This document shows, piece after piece, positions 35,724-45,167 of a stretch of DNA of 64,000 nt. Within the stretch, counting starts at the first letter, position 1. Each line of letters starts with the position of its first letter. The DNA comes from Chitinophaga jiangningensis (GTDB lineage: Bacteria; Bacteroidota; Bacteroidia; Chitinophagales; Chitinophagaceae). Where the stretch lies: positions 992,001 to 1,056,000 of the forward strand of contig NZ_FRBL01000001.1 of the NCBI RefSeq assembly GCF_900142605.1. The letters run 5' to 3'. The notes below the pieces were generated by a model. The model ran no database searches, was not told the origin of the DNA, and was given only the letters and a program-made list of their open reading frames with translations. The translations under genes were made by a program, and so were the position numbers.

Positions 35724-37010
35724 TTATCTCAGAACCATCTGCCTGTCTGCATCCAGTCGAAGCATAATAAATATTAACATGGTAAACGCCAGCAAGGAGC
35801 TACCTCCATAACTCACCAGTGGGAGCGGGATACCGATCACCGGCGCCAGACCTATCGTCATCGAGATGTTGATGGCCAGGTGGAAGAAAATAATACTGGC
35901 TACCCCATAGGCATAGACTCGCGTGAATGTCGATCGCTGTCGCTCCGCCACGTGGATAATCCGGAAGAGCAGGGCCACATAGATGGCGATAAACAGTACA
36001 CTACCAACAAAACCAAAGTCTTCCCCGATGGTACAGAAGATGAAGTCAGTACTTTGTTCCGGTACGAAGTCGAAACGGGTTTGGGTTCCTTTCAGGTAAC
36101 CTTTCCCCCAGAAGCCCCCCGAGCCAATAGCAATCATACTCTGGCGGGTATTATAGGTTGCTTTCGGATCGTTTTCTTTACCCAGCATTACCTCAATACG
36201 GCGCACCTGGTAGTCCTTCAGGACTTTTGTAAAAGCAAACGGCACTATAAACATTACGAAGAGCGAGCAGAAACCGTAGATACCAAGGATGACCAGGAGC
36301 CGGCTCCGCTTTCGTTTTATCTCACGCCGGCTAAAGTATATGACCAGCGCGGTGATGACCGAGAAGATAATAAACAGTATCATTTTATCCACCAGCAGGG
36401 CAGATAATACCAACACGATGCCCGAGAAGGCTATTACTAACAGTACTCCCGGCAGGCCTTCGCGGTACATTACCAGGAAGAAGGAGAAGTATACCAGTGC
36501 CAGCCCTGTTTCTGACTGCAGGATGATGATACCTGCGGGCACCAGTGCAATAGCAGCTGCAATAAGCCTGGAGCGGAGTTTATTAAAGTCTGTTTCCTGT
36601 GAGCTGAGATATTTGGCAAGGGCCAGGTTGGTACATAGCTTGGTCAGCTCGGCCGGTTGGAACTGGAAACCTCCGAGTACCAGCCAGGAATGCGAGCCTT
36701 TTACATCTTTACCTATCCCCAATACTAATAGCAGCAACAATATCCCAAATGCATAAACCAGGTTGGCTGTGGCAGTAAAGAACTTACTGTCGGTCAGCCA
36801 TATGACCGATGCTACAACAATAGAAATACCGAACCACATCAGCTGCCTGGAATAGTTTTTATTCAGGTGGATGATGTTTTGCCAGATATTGTCATCTCCT
36901 CTGTACTCCGCAGCAAAAATGGACATCAATCCGATGATCACCAATGCCAGGTACAGGCCAACTATTGGCCAGTCGATCCCTTGCGTCAATTTGGTTTGCG
37001 GGCGGTTCAT
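35724..37010 (-). CDS. rodA: Rod-shape SEDS glycosyltransferase RodA
   Basis: The 428-residue membrane protein with about ten helices belongs to the RodA/FtsW SEDS family. It contains SETGLALVYFSFFLVMYREG and the C-terminal GIPLPLVSYGGSSLLAFTMLIF signature. It polymerises lipid II in the elongasome with PBP2. It follows the PBP2 gene by 36 bp, as the last gene of the mre operon. Confidence 0.95.
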   Translation of the reverse strand: MNRPQTKLTQGIDWPIVGLYLALVIIGLMSIFAAEYRGDDNIWQNIIHLNKNYSRQLMWFGISIVVASVIWLTDSKFFTATANLVYAFGILLLLLVLGIGKDVKGSHSWLVLGGFQFQPAELTKLCTNLALAKYLSSQETDFNKLRSRLIAAAIALVPAGIIILQSETGLALVYFSFFLVMYREGLPGVLLVIAFSGIVLVLSALLVDKMILFIIFSVITALVIYFSRREIKRKRSRLLVILGIYGFCSLFVMFIVPFAFTKVLKDYQVRRIEVMLGKENDPKATYNTRQSMIAIGSGGFWGKGYLKGTQTRFDFVPEQSTDFIFCTIGEDFGFVGSVLFIAIYVALLFRIIHVAERQRSTFTRVYAYGVASIIFFHLAINISMTIGLAPVIGIPLPLVSYGGSSLLAFTMLIFIMLRLDADRQMVLR

Positions 37011-37046
37011 TATCTGTTTATCTGTTTGTGCGTTTATGGGTTATTG

Positions 37047-38981
37047 TTATGGTCTTTTTTTGATAACGGTACTGTTAAGTGAGTCGAGTTTGGATTTAGC
37101 TCTCATAGCTTCCGGAATGGTCACTGTTTCCAGTACGGTTTTCAGGATTGCCTGCCTTCTGGGATTGGAAGAGATGGAATCTTTCAGGTATTTCTCAATC
37201 ATCAGAGAGGCAATAGGCGCGGCATACTTAGCACCAAATCCGGAACGTTCAACGATCACGCAGATGGCGATCTTAGGATTTTCCGCCGGGGCAAATGCCA
37301 CGAACTGCGCATGGTTAGGCATTTTGGTACGCTTACCATCTACGATGGCGTAGTTTTCCGCGGTACCTGTTTTACCTCCCATGGTTATTCCTTCAATTTG
37401 TGCCCCACGACCAGTACCACTTTCGATTACGTCAGTCATACCGTGGATTACGGCACTGTAGGCGGTATCAGAAATGTGAGCTACCACATGGCGCTCTTTG
37501 TATTTATCCAGCAGGTGGGTGTTGTCGTTATCAATACTTTTCACGAAGTGCGGGATAAAGAAAGAACCTCTGTTGGACACGATACACATGGCGTTGGCCA
37601 TCTGCAGCGGGGTGGTTTCCACCTCACCCTGGCCGATACCGAGGAATACGTTGGTACAGGAGTTCCAGGAGCCTTTATATTTAGCGTCGTAGTATTTTTT
37701 ATCAGGGATACGGCCCGGTCTCTCACTGGGGATATCCACACCAATCTTATGTCCGAAGCCGAAGTTGTTCATATAATCGGCCCATTTCTGCATACCACCT
37801 ACGCGAATACCACCCCATTTTGCGGCGTCTACACTGAGCCGGTAGGTATGGGAGAAGTACGAGTTACAGGAGTGGGACAAGGCCAGGCGTAGATTAGCAG
37901 CGTGCCCAGCGTCATGGTGTTCGCATTTGATAGGCCGGCCGCAGCCATAGTAGGCACCACCGCAAGGGTAGCCGGTGCTCGGCGTGATCACGCCTTCATC
38001 CAGTCCCACCAGTGCAATCATTGGTTTAAAGGTGGATCCTGGCGGGTATTGCGCCTGGATGGCACGGTTAAACAGCGGCAGGGTGGTATCCTGGTACAGC
38101 CGGTTGAAGTTAGCGCTTCTGTAGGAGCCGGTGAGCAGGTTTGGATCGAAGCTCGGGCCGCTGACCATGGCGAGGATACCGCCATCGGAAGGGTCAATGG
38201 CTACTATGCTACCGATTTTCCCGTGCATGAGTTTTTCACCGAGTGCCTGTAGTTCTATATCCAGGGAGAGACGTAAGTTTTTCCCCGCAACGGCTGCACT
38301 GTCAAACTCTCCGTTTTCGTATGGGCCTTGTGGCCTGTTAAGGTTGTCTTTAACGAGATACTGGATTCCACGCTGTCCCATCAGCACGCTTTCATATGTT
38401 TTTTCCAGCCCGGTGAAACCGAGATAGTCGCCGGAGTTATACGAAGCGTAGTTGGAGTCTTTCAGCATGGTAGGCGAAATCTCAGCGATATATCCGAGGA
38501 TATTAGCGCCGGCGCCGTATGGATAGGAGCGTATTTGTCGGGGTATGAGTTCAAAACCTGGCTGGAAGAGGTACATGCTTTCCTGAAGTTGCCCATATAC
38601 TTCGGCTGGCAGGAGAGACATGAACACGGTTTGTCGTACAGGACCATTTTTCTTGATACAGTCGGCGATTTTCTTTTTGAATTCTTCCTTATCGATTTTG
38701 AGGATGGTGCACATGTAGGCGGTATCGATATTCTTTACGCTTCTGGGAGTTACTACCAGGTCGTATAGTACATCGTTACTGAGGATGGCTCTCCCTTTAC
38801 GGTCGTAGATGATACCGCGGCTCGGGTAAACCACTTTTCTGAGTACGGCGTTGGCATCCGCGAGTTTCGCGTATTTCTTTTCCACCACCTGCAGAAAGAA
38901 CAATCGGACAATGATAATAGACATCATGCCGAGTATGATCAATTGAATTACTCTTCTCCTGGGCTGATTAAAAACAGACAT
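37047..38981 (-). CDS. mrdA: Penicillin-binding protein 2 (elongation transpeptidase)
   Basis: The 644-residue protein has an N-terminal membrane anchor (about 11-31), a PBP dimerisation domain and a transpeptidase domain with SxxK in PGSTFKPM (S316, K319), SxN in SHSCNSYF and KTG in GGKTGTAEN. It crosslinks peptidoglycan with RodA during cell elongation. It has a C-terminal extension past the transpeptidase. It lies 68 bp after mreD. Confidence 0.95.
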   Translation of the reverse strand: MSVFNQPRRRVIQLIILGMMSIIIVRLFFLQVVEKKYAKLADANAVLRKVVYPSRGIIYDRKGRAILSNDVLYDLVVTPRSVKNIDTAYMCTILKIDKEEFKKKIADCIKKNGPVRQTVFMSLLPAEVYGQLQESMYLFQPGFELIPRQIRSYPYGAGANILGYIAEISPTMLKDSNYASYNSGDYLGFTGLEKTYESVLMGQRGIQYLVKDNLNRPQGPYENGEFDSAAVAGKNLRLSLDIELQALGEKLMHGKIGSIVAIDPSDGGILAMVSGPSFDPNLLTGSYRSANFNRLYQDTTLPLFNRAIQAQYPPGSTFKPMIALVGLDEGVITPSTGYPCGGAYYGCGRPIKCEHHDAGHAANLRLALSHSCNSYFSHTYRLSVDAAKWGGIRVGGMQKWADYMNNFGFGHKIGVDIPSERPGRIPDKKYYDAKYKGSWNSCTNVFLGIGQGEVETTPLQMANAMCIVSNRGSFFIPHFVKSIDNDNTHLLDKYKERHVVAHISDTAYSAVIHGMTDVIESGTGRGAQIEGITMGGKTGTAENYAIVDGKRTKMPNHAQFVAFAPAENPKIAICVIVERSGFGAKYAAPIASLMIEKYLKDSISSNPRRQAILKTVLETVTIPEAMRAKSKLDSLNSTVIKKRP

Positions 38982-39049
38982 GCAATTGTTGTAGCTTTTG
39001 CAAATTTAAACCTTCAATTGATCCTACGATCAGCCATATATGATTTCCG

Positions 39050-39559
39050 TTATTTTCTCGAAAAGAATAACATTTCGTAAAGAATAATGAGGAAAAGGCT
39101 GGCTGCGGAGGATAAAATAATTTTCAGCAACAGGTATAACGGGTTGGCAAAGCCGAATACTTCTAATGTGAAGTAAACAGCGTGATGCAGAAATACCAGG
39201 ATGGCTGCATAGATCAGGAATTGGGACACGCCCATGCTGGTCATGGACGGGGTTTTCTGGGTAGTTTCGAAACCTCCCTGCGGCGAGAGTACGTTGATGA
39301 TAAACGGGCGCAGGTAGGCAATAAACACGCATGCTGCGGCGTGCATACCCATGGTATTCATAAACATATCGAGGGAGAGGCCCATCAGCAAACCCAGCAG
39401 CAGTAAGGCGGGGCGTGGGAGATTGAAGGGCAGTGCCAGGATAAACAGCATGTATATATACGGACTAACCAGCTGATGCAGCAGGATTTCGTTCAGGACG
39501 AATACCTGGATCAGCAACAGCAGCACAAATCGGATAATATTTCTTAACAGTATACTCAT
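39050..39559 (-). CDS. mreD: Rod shape-determining protein MreD
   Basis: The 169-residue very hydrophobic protein with about five membrane helices includes LGLLMGLSLDMFMNTMGMHAAA, the MreD-type loop. It begins 4 bp inside the end of mreC (ATGA overlap, 39556-39559), so translation is coupled. MreD links MreC and the cell-wall enzymes in the membrane. Confidence 0.88.
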   Translation of the reverse strand: MSILLRNIIRFVLLLLIQVFVLNEILLHQLVSPYIYMLFILALPFNLPRPALLLLGLLMGLSLDMFMNTMGMHAAACVFIAYLRPFIINVLSPQGGFETTQKTPSMTSMGVSQFLIYAAILVFLHHAVYFTLEVFGFANPLYLLLKIILSSAASLFLIILYEMLFFSRK

Positions 39560-40443
39560 TTAATCAGCTTGTAAGTCGAGTCTTCCAAACTTTGTTGTTC
39601 GTCTTTCAGCAGGTTCTCGATCACGTAAACGTATTGCAGGTTATAGAAGTTGGTAGCCAGCTTCAGCTTAACCGGGCGAGAGGTGCTGGATTTATCGCCG
39701 CGCAGGTATCCTACGATATATCCGATGGGGATATTTTCGGGGAAGAGGGCGGAGAAGCCACTGGTAACCACGGTATCGCCTTTATGCATGACGGCACTTT
39801 TAGGGATATCGCGGAGGGTAGCATATTCAGGATCATCGCCATCCCAGTGTACGGAGCCCATTTCCTTACCATGTTGCAATCTGGCGCTGATGGATACGGA
39901 ATTGGATTTAGACAGGAGGGAGAGGATGACTGCATAGTTATCGCTAACGCTGCGCACCACACCAACTACGCCACTGGAGCTGATCACGCCCATATTGGGG
40001 CGGATGCCCTGTTTGCTGCCGCGGTGGATGGTGATATAGTTCATTGGCTTATTCAGTGAGTTGTTCACTACTTTGGCCGCTGAGTAGTTGTATTTGCGTA
40101 TTTCCGTGCTGATCACCTTACGGGTACTATCATCGCTGTATTTGCGGATGGTATCGATTTTAACCCCGTTGGTGGTGGTAATACTATCGAAGCTGCTTGC
40201 GATGGCATTGTGCAGGCGGGTATTTTCGGCTACGAGGCTATCGTTGGTGGCTTTGAGGTGGAAGTAGTACTGAACGTTGTTGTATTTGTCGTACAGCTTT
40301 CCGCTAATGCTATTGGCGGAGTTAATGTAGGCGGTACGCTGAAAGCTGTTGTTTTGAAAGACCAATACAATACAAATCACTTCCAGCAGCAGAAATAAGA
40401 AGAAGTTGAAATATCGCCTTAAGAAAATGATTAGGTTTCGCAC
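39556..40443 (-). CDS. mreC: Rod shape-determining protein MreC
   Basis: The 295-residue protein has one N-terminal membrane helix (about 10-28), a periplasmic helical coiled-coil part (about 60-105) and beta-barrel lobes with the family motif SSGVVGVVRSVSDNYAVILSL and IPIGYIVG. It scaffolds the elongasome in the periplasm. It lies between mreB (73 bp, with a hairpin) and mreD. Confidence 0.93.
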   Translation of the reverse strand: MRNLIIFLRRYFNFFLFLLLEVICIVLVFQNNSFQRTAYINSANSISGKLYDKYNNVQYYFHLKATNDSLVAENTRLHNAIASSFDSITTTNGVKIDTIRKYSDDSTRKVISTEIRKYNYSAAKVVNNSLNKPMNYITIHRGSKQGIRPNMGVISSSGVVGVVRSVSDNYAVILSLLSKSNSVSISARLQHGKEMGSVHWDGDDPEYATLRDIPKSAVMHKGDTVVTSGFSALFPENIPIGYIVGYLRGDKSSTSRPVKLKLATNFYNLQYVYVIENLLKDEQQSLEDSTYKLIK

Positions 40444-40455
40444 AAGCGCGCTAGA

Positions 40456-40512
40456 ATTTTGAGATGTATTGATTTAGGGTAACAGGAGTGCTGTTACCCT
40501 AAATCTCAAAAT
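40456..40512. terminator. Long interrupted hairpin between mreB and mreC
   Basis: Outer arms ATTTTGAG (40456-40463) and CTCAAAAT (40505-40512) enclose a longer stem, GATTTAGGGTAACAG with its complement, around a GAGTG loop. One side has a 7-nt bulge. It sits inside the mre operon, so partial termination or mRNA stabilisation could set the MreB to MreC ratio. No long T-run follows on either strand. Confidence 0.55.
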
Positions 40513-40516
40513 AGGT

Positions 40517-41539
40517 TTATTGCATCAGGAACGGATATTTACCCACATGCTTCAGTGCGATGCCGGTACCTCTCACTACTGCACGCAGTGGATCGTCGGC
40601 AACATGCACAGGCAATTTGATTTTTTGGGCGAGGCGTTTATCCAGGCCACGGAGCAGCGCACCGCCACCGGTCAGGTAAAGTCCTCTGCGGTAAATATCT
40701 GATGCCAGCTCAGGAGGCGTTGTTTCCAGCGCTTTCAGGATGGCTTCCTCAATTTTAAAGATAGATTTGTCCAGTGCTTCGGCGATTTCCTGGTAAGATA
40801 CCATGATCTGTTTAGGAATACCTGTCACCAGGTCACGACCATTAACCGGGATGTCATCAGGTGGGTTATCCAGCTCTTTCAGGGCTGACCCGATGTGAAT
40901 TTTGATCTGCTCAGCGGTTCTTTCACCGATCAGCAGGGAGTGATAGCGGCGGAGTGCTTCCATGATATCAGCGGTGAACTCGTCACCGGCGATACGAATA
41001 CTTTGGTCACAAACAATACCGGCTAATGCGATAACGGAGATACCGGTGGTACCACCTCCGATATCGATAATCATGTTACCCACAGGCTCTTCTACGTCGA
41101 TGCCAATACCCAGGGCCGCTGCCATTGGTTCATGAATGAGGTAAACTTCTTTGGCTCCCGCCTGTTCGGCAGAGTCACGTACGGCTCTCTTTTCCACCTC
41201 AGTAATACTGGAAGGAATGCAGATCACCATTCGCCAGCTTGGAGCAAACAAAGGTTTCTTAGGGTAAATCATTTTTATCAGTTCCCTGATCATGCCCTCT
41301 GCGGCGTTGAAGTCCGCAATAACACCATCTTTCAGGGGACGTATAGTACGAAGATATTCGTGAGTTTTTTCGTGCATCATCATGGCCTTCTTACCAACCG
41401 CCACAATTTTGCCGCTAGCCCGTTCTATCGCTACAATGGAAGGCTCGTCCACAACCACTTGGTCATTATGTATTATCAGCGTGTTAGCTGTACCTAGATC
41501 AATCGCGATTTCCTGCGTTAAAAAATTAAAAAATCCCAT
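40517..41539 (-). CDS. mreB: Rod shape-determining protein MreB (actin-like)
   Basis: I chose the ATG at 41539 (MGFFNFLTQEIAIDLGTAN), the usual MreB start; a start at 41554 adds five residues. The 340-residue protein has the actin-fold phosphate motifs IDLGTANT, MIIDIGGGTTGIS and YLTGGGALLRG. It forms membrane-bound filaments that guide wall synthesis. It is the first gene of the mreBCD-mrdA-rodA operon. Confidence 0.96.
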   Translation of the reverse strand: MGFFNFLTQEIAIDLGTANTLIIHNDQVVVDEPSIVAIERASGKIVAVGKKAMMMHEKTHEYLRTIRPLKDGVIADFNAAEGMIRELIKMIYPKKPLFAPSWRMVICIPSSITEVEKRAVRDSAEQAGAKEVYLIHEPMAAALGIGIDVEEPVGNMIIDIGGGTTGISVIALAGIVCDQSIRIAGDEFTADIMEALRRYHSLLIGERTAEQIKIHIGSALKELDNPPDDIPVNGRDLVTGIPKQIMVSYQEIAEALDKSIFKIEEAILKALETTPPELASDIYRRGLYLTGGGALLRGLDKRLAQKIKLPVHVADDPLRAVVRGTGIALKHVGKYPFLMQ

Positions 41540-41887
41540 TGTTGATACGGTCAAAAATTAGAATGCAAAAATGAATAATTCCAACGAATATACGATGCAA
41601 AAAATGGATATTCCTGCAATAATACGGCTAAATATTAAAAAATCTTATTTGTTGTATAAACGGTATAGTAACTGCTCTCTTTAAGTACCGATCAATCAGA
41701 CGGATTTTTAATCCCGTTTTAATAACTCCGCTCTAAAATAACGCCTTACCGCTCCGCTTTCTCTTGATAAATATAACAGCCCTCCCTTTGCTGCCCCCGA
41801 TTATTTTACCGGAGCGAGGCACCACCCGCGGTGGTGCCTCGCTCCGGGCTTAAGGGTGGCCGAAGGCCACCCTTAAGCCCGGACTAT
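41540..41887. other. Intergenic region between purD and mreB
   Basis: This 348-bp gap holds the shared-arm hairpin element at 41809-41883 near purD. The rest (41555-41800) is AT-rich leader and promoter DNA of mreB. I see no clear -7/-33 pair or small ORF there. Confidence 0.6.
41809..41883. repeat. Shared-arm double hairpin (A-B-B'-A'-C-C'-A)
   Basis: Stem 1 is a perfect 18-bp stem (41809-41826 with 41830-41847, loop CGC). Stem 2 is a perfect 19-bp stem (41843-41861 with 41865-41883, loop GAA). Segment 41843-41847 (TCCGG) is shared. It lies 4 bp past the purD stop. Confidence 0.85.
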
Positions 41888-43165
41888 TTAAATAAATTCA
41901 TAACCGATATCTCTTCGAAAGGTCTTACCATCAAACTCAATCTGATTCGCTGTTTGAACGGAACGACCCAGGGCCAGTGAAAGACTGCTGGCCAGTGAGG
42001 TAATACTCAGCACACGACCGCCGTTGGTCAGTACTTTATCGCCTTCCTGTTTAGTGCCTGCATGAAATACGATCTGATCTTTGGTTGGCGCCGGAATACC
42101 TGAAATTTGCTTGTTTTTCTCATAAGCTTCAGGATACCCTTTGGACACCAGCATAACGGTGGCGGCTGCACGCTGATCGGTGTATATCTGCTGTGATGCC
42201 AGTTTGCCCTCGTTTACAGCAACAAACAGCTCTAACAGATCATTTTGTAACCTGGGCATTACCACCTCCGTTTCCGGATCACCCATACGACAGTTATATT
42301 CTATCACGAAAGGCTCTCCTGCTACATTAATCAGGCCAAAAAACACAAAACCTTTATAAATTATTTTTTCTTTTGACAACCCTTCAATCGTAGGGCGGAT
42401 CACCTTGTCCTCCACCAGTTTCATAAACGCTGCATCCGCAAACGGCACAGGAGACACCGCCCCCATACCACCGGTATTCAGGCCCTTATCGCCTTCACCA
42501 ATGCGTTTGTAGTCTTTGGCCTCAGGTAGGATCTTATACGTATGCCCATCGGTAATAGCAAATACGGACAGCTCTATACCCGTCAGAAACTGCTCAATTA
42601 CCACCGTTTTGCTCGCATCACCAAACTTGGCAGCCTTGATCATCTGGGTAAACTCTTCCACCGCTTCATCGTGATCGGAAGTGATCACCACCCCTTTACC
42701 GGCAGCCAAACCATCGGCTTTCAGCACGATTGGTAAGGAATGCTGTTTAATATAGGCTACCCCTTCCTCGTAAGTCTCCTCATTGAACTCCCTGTAGGCG
42801 GCAGTAGGAATATGCTGGCGCTCCATGAACAGCTTGGCAAATGCCTTGCTACCCTCCAGCTGAGCCCCTGTTTTCGAAGGCCCCATCACCGGAATGTGCT
42901 GCAGGGCCTCATCCTGGCCGAAATAATCGTAAATACCGTTTACCAGCGCTTCTTCAGAACCTGGCACCACCAGGGTAATTTCCTGCTCCAGGCAGAAACT
43001 TTTTATCTTGTCAAACTCGCTCACACCCATGTTCACGTTGGTACCGCACTCGGCCGTACCCGCATTTCCCGGTGCTATAAACAGTTTTCCACAAAGCGGA
43101 CTTTGCGACATTTTCAGGGCCAGTGCATGTTCCCGACCACCACTTCCTAATAAAAGTATGTTCAT
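41888..43165 (-). CDS. purD: Phosphoribosylamine-glycine ligase
   Basis: The 425-residue ATP-grasp enzyme has the family signatures: LLLGSGGREHALALK, IAPGNAGTAECG, MGPSKTGAQLEGSKAFAK, VLKADGLAAGKGV and EYNCRMGDPETEVVMPRL. It catalyses the second step of purine synthesis (5-phosphoribosylamine + glycine + ATP). Monocistronic, with a hairpin element at its end. The upstream region (43166-43328) is the shared leader with the divergent POT gene. Confidence 0.96.
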   Translation of the reverse strand: MNILLLGSGGREHALALKMSQSPLCGKLFIAPGNAGTAECGTNVNMGVSEFDKIKSFCLEQEITLVVPGSEEALVNGIYDYFGQDEALQHIPVMGPSKTGAQLEGSKAFAKLFMERQHIPTAAYREFNEETYEEGVAYIKQHSLPIVLKADGLAAGKGVVITSDHDEAVEEFTQMIKAAKFGDASKTVVIEQFLTGIELSVFAITDGHTYKILPEAKDYKRIGEGDKGLNTGGMGAVSPVPFADAAFMKLVEDKVIRPTIEGLSKEKIIYKGFVFFGLINVAGEPFVIEYNCRMGDPETEVVMPRLQNDLLELFVAVNEGKLASQQIYTDQRAAATVMLVSKGYPEAYEKNKQISGIPAPTKDQIVFHAGTKQEGDKVLTNGGRVLSITSLASSLSLALGRSVQTANQIEFDGKTFRRDIGYEFI

Positions 43166-43328
43166 AATGAATTAAAACAGATGCGAAAGAAAATGCAAAG
43201 TAAGATCAAAAAAACCTCAAAATTTGCCTTTTATAGCATTTTTTTACCCGAATTCCCGATTTTCTTTAACTTGCTCGTGTTAAAGCTTAACAGAACCTTA
43301 AAACAATCGACAACAAAACTAACCATTT

Positions 43329-45038
43329 ATGATGCAAACTGCTGTTGCACAAGGACCTGAGACTGCCTCGCAAAAAGGGCATCCCAAGGGCCTCTCAGTG
43401 CTTTTTGCCACGGAAATGTGGGAAAGGTTTAACTTTTATGGTATGAGGGCATTATTGACCCTCTTCCTGGTAAACGCACTGCAATTCTCAGAAGCTGAAT
43501 CATCTTATGCCTATGGCGGGTTCCTCGGACTCTGCTACCTTACACCTATGCTGGGAGGGTACATCTCCGACCGTTACCTCGGCAACAGAAACTGTATTTT
43601 ATTAGGTGGCTTCGTAATGGGTATAGGCCAGCTCCTGATGGTGCTTAGCGCCACCGTATATGCGGGAAGCGTGGAAACAGCGCGCCTCGTCATGTGGCTC
43701 GCCCTCTTCGTGATCATTTTCGGTAACGGCTTCTTCAAACCTAACATCTCCTCCATGGTAGGTAGCCTGTATCCTAAAAATGATAACCGCCTCGATGCCG
43801 CATTCACCATCTTTTACATGGGTATCAACATGGGCGCCTTCCTCGGTATGCTCATCTGCCCTATCCTCGGCGACGTGAAACTCACCGACGGTACCAGGGT
43901 AGTAAGTGCCTTCAAATGGGGCTTCCTCGCTGCAGGTCTGGCCATGTTCATCGGTACCATCCTGTTCTACTTCCTGAAAAACAAGTATGTAGTAACGCCG
44001 GATGGTAAACCTATTGGTGCCAAACCAACCTTCAACCCGGCTGCCAACACCACCGGCGAAGCAGACAAAGCTAAATTCACCAGTGGCGCCATCCTCGGTT
44101 GCGCAGCCCTGCTGGTAGCATTGTTCCTCACCTTCCATTTTGTGGCCAATGATCCTAATCCGATCAAATCCTGGATCTATCCGTTCATTTACGCTACCGG
44201 TATCTCACTGGCAGTATTGATTCTCACCGATAAATCCATTTCTACAGTAGAAAGACAAAGGATTCTCGTACTCTATTTCGTAGCATTCTTCGTAATCTTC
44301 TTCTGGGCATGTTTCGAACAGGCCGGTTCTTCCCTGACTTTCATCGCGGATAAACAAACCGACCGTCACCTGTTTGGCTGGGATATGCCTCCCAGCTTCA
44401 TTCAGAATGCTAACTCCATCTTCATCATCATCTTCGCGCTGCCTTTCTCTGCACTGTGGCTGAAGCTCGGCAAACGTAACCTGGAGCCAATCTCCCCTGT
44501 GAAACAGGCGATCGGTCTGGCGTTATTGTCCCTCGGCTTCCTCATCATCGCCATGCAGGTAAAAAGCCTCGAAGGCGGTGCTAAACTGGGTGTTAGCTGG
44601 CTGATTATCATGTACCTGTTCCATACCCTGGGTGAGCTTTGCCTGTCTCCGATTGGCCTCTCCCTGGTGGCAAAACTGGCTCCTGCACGTTTCAGCTCCC
44701 TGCTGATGGGTGTGTGGTTCCTCGCGAACGCCGCCGGTTACGCACTGGCTGGTACCCTCGGCGCACTGCTGCCTCCAAACCCAGACAACTACGCTGATGC
44801 TGCCAAAGCTGGTGTAGACCTGCAAGGTGTTTTGAACGGCACGGTGTCTGCCACTCCTGAAATTCTCAGCAAACTGAAAGAACTGAAACTCTCCGCTACT
44901 TATCCTTCATTTGCCGGTTTCACCATCCACAACCTGTTCGAATTCTTCATGGTATTCGTTATCCTGCCTGGTACAGCAGCTGTGCTGTTGTTCCTCATCT
45001 CTCCATTCCTGAAAAAATGGATGCACGGTGTTAAATAA
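43329..45038 (+). CDS. POT-family proton-dependent peptide transporter
   Basis: The 569-residue protein with 12-14 membrane helices has the POT signatures TEMWERFNFYGMRALL (ExxERFxYYG type) and, further on, FFKPNISSMVG. It imports di- and tripeptides with protons. The start at 43329 or 43332 (adjacent ATGs) cannot be told apart. The OPT transporter gene follows, so the pair points to peptide feeding. Confidence 0.93.
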   Translation: MMQTAVAQGPETASQKGHPKGLSVLFATEMWERFNFYGMRALLTLFLVNALQFSEAESSYAYGGFLGLCYLTPMLGGYISDRYLGNRNCILLGGFVMGIGQLLMVLSATVYAGSVETARLVMWLALFVIIFGNGFFKPNISSMVGSLYPKNDNRLDAAFTIFYMGINMGAFLGMLICPILGDVKLTDGTRVVSAFKWGFLAAGLAMFIGTILFYFLKNKYVVTPDGKPIGAKPTFNPAANTTGEADKAKFTSGAILGCAALLVALFLTFHFVANDPNPIKSWIYPFIYATGISLAVLILTDKSISTVERQRILVLYFVAFFVIFFWACFEQAGSSLTFIADKQTDRHLFGWDMPPSFIQNANSIFIIIFALPFSALWLKLGKRNLEPISPVKQAIGLALLSLGFLIIAMQVKSLEGGAKLGVSWLIIMYLFHTLGELCLSPIGLSLVAKLAPARFSSLLMGVWFLANAAGYALAGTLGALLPPNPDNYADAAKAGVDLQGVLNGTVSATPEILSKLKELKLSATYPSFAGFTIHNLFEFFMVFVILPGTAAVLLFLISPFLKKWMHGVK

Positions 45039-45057
45039 CGCTACCGCTAAATAGCTG

Positions 45058-45085
45058 AAAAAGCCTCGCTGAGCGAGGCTTTTTT
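45058..45085 (+). terminator. Terminator after the POT transporter gene
   Basis: A 12-bp stem AAAAAGCCTCGC/GCGAGGCTTTTT around TGA, ending in T-rich DNA. Confidence 0.88.
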
Positions 45086-45094
45086 GTTTTCCAT

Positions 45095-45115
45095 GAGGGG
45101 ACCTTCGGTCCCCTC
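45095..45115. repeat. Single hairpin with TTC loop
   Basis: A 9-bp stem GAGGGGACC-TTC-GGTCCCCTC, right after a regular terminator. It resembles one half of the double-hairpin elements. Confidence 0.7.
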
Positions 45116-45136
45116 CGATTCCGTGCAAGGAAATAT

Positions 45137-45144
45137 TATATTTG
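45137..45144 (+). promoter_or_regulatory. -7 box (TATATTTG) of the OPT transporter gene
   Basis: Exact TAnnTTTG match 23 nt before the ATG at 45168. It decides against the longer start at 45084. Confidence 0.55.
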
Positions 45145-45167
45145 CCCATACTCATACACAAACAAAT

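Noticed and set aside
39030..39332. Separate small gene inside mreD
   Set aside because: It is another frame of the mreD gene and shows no conserved protein.
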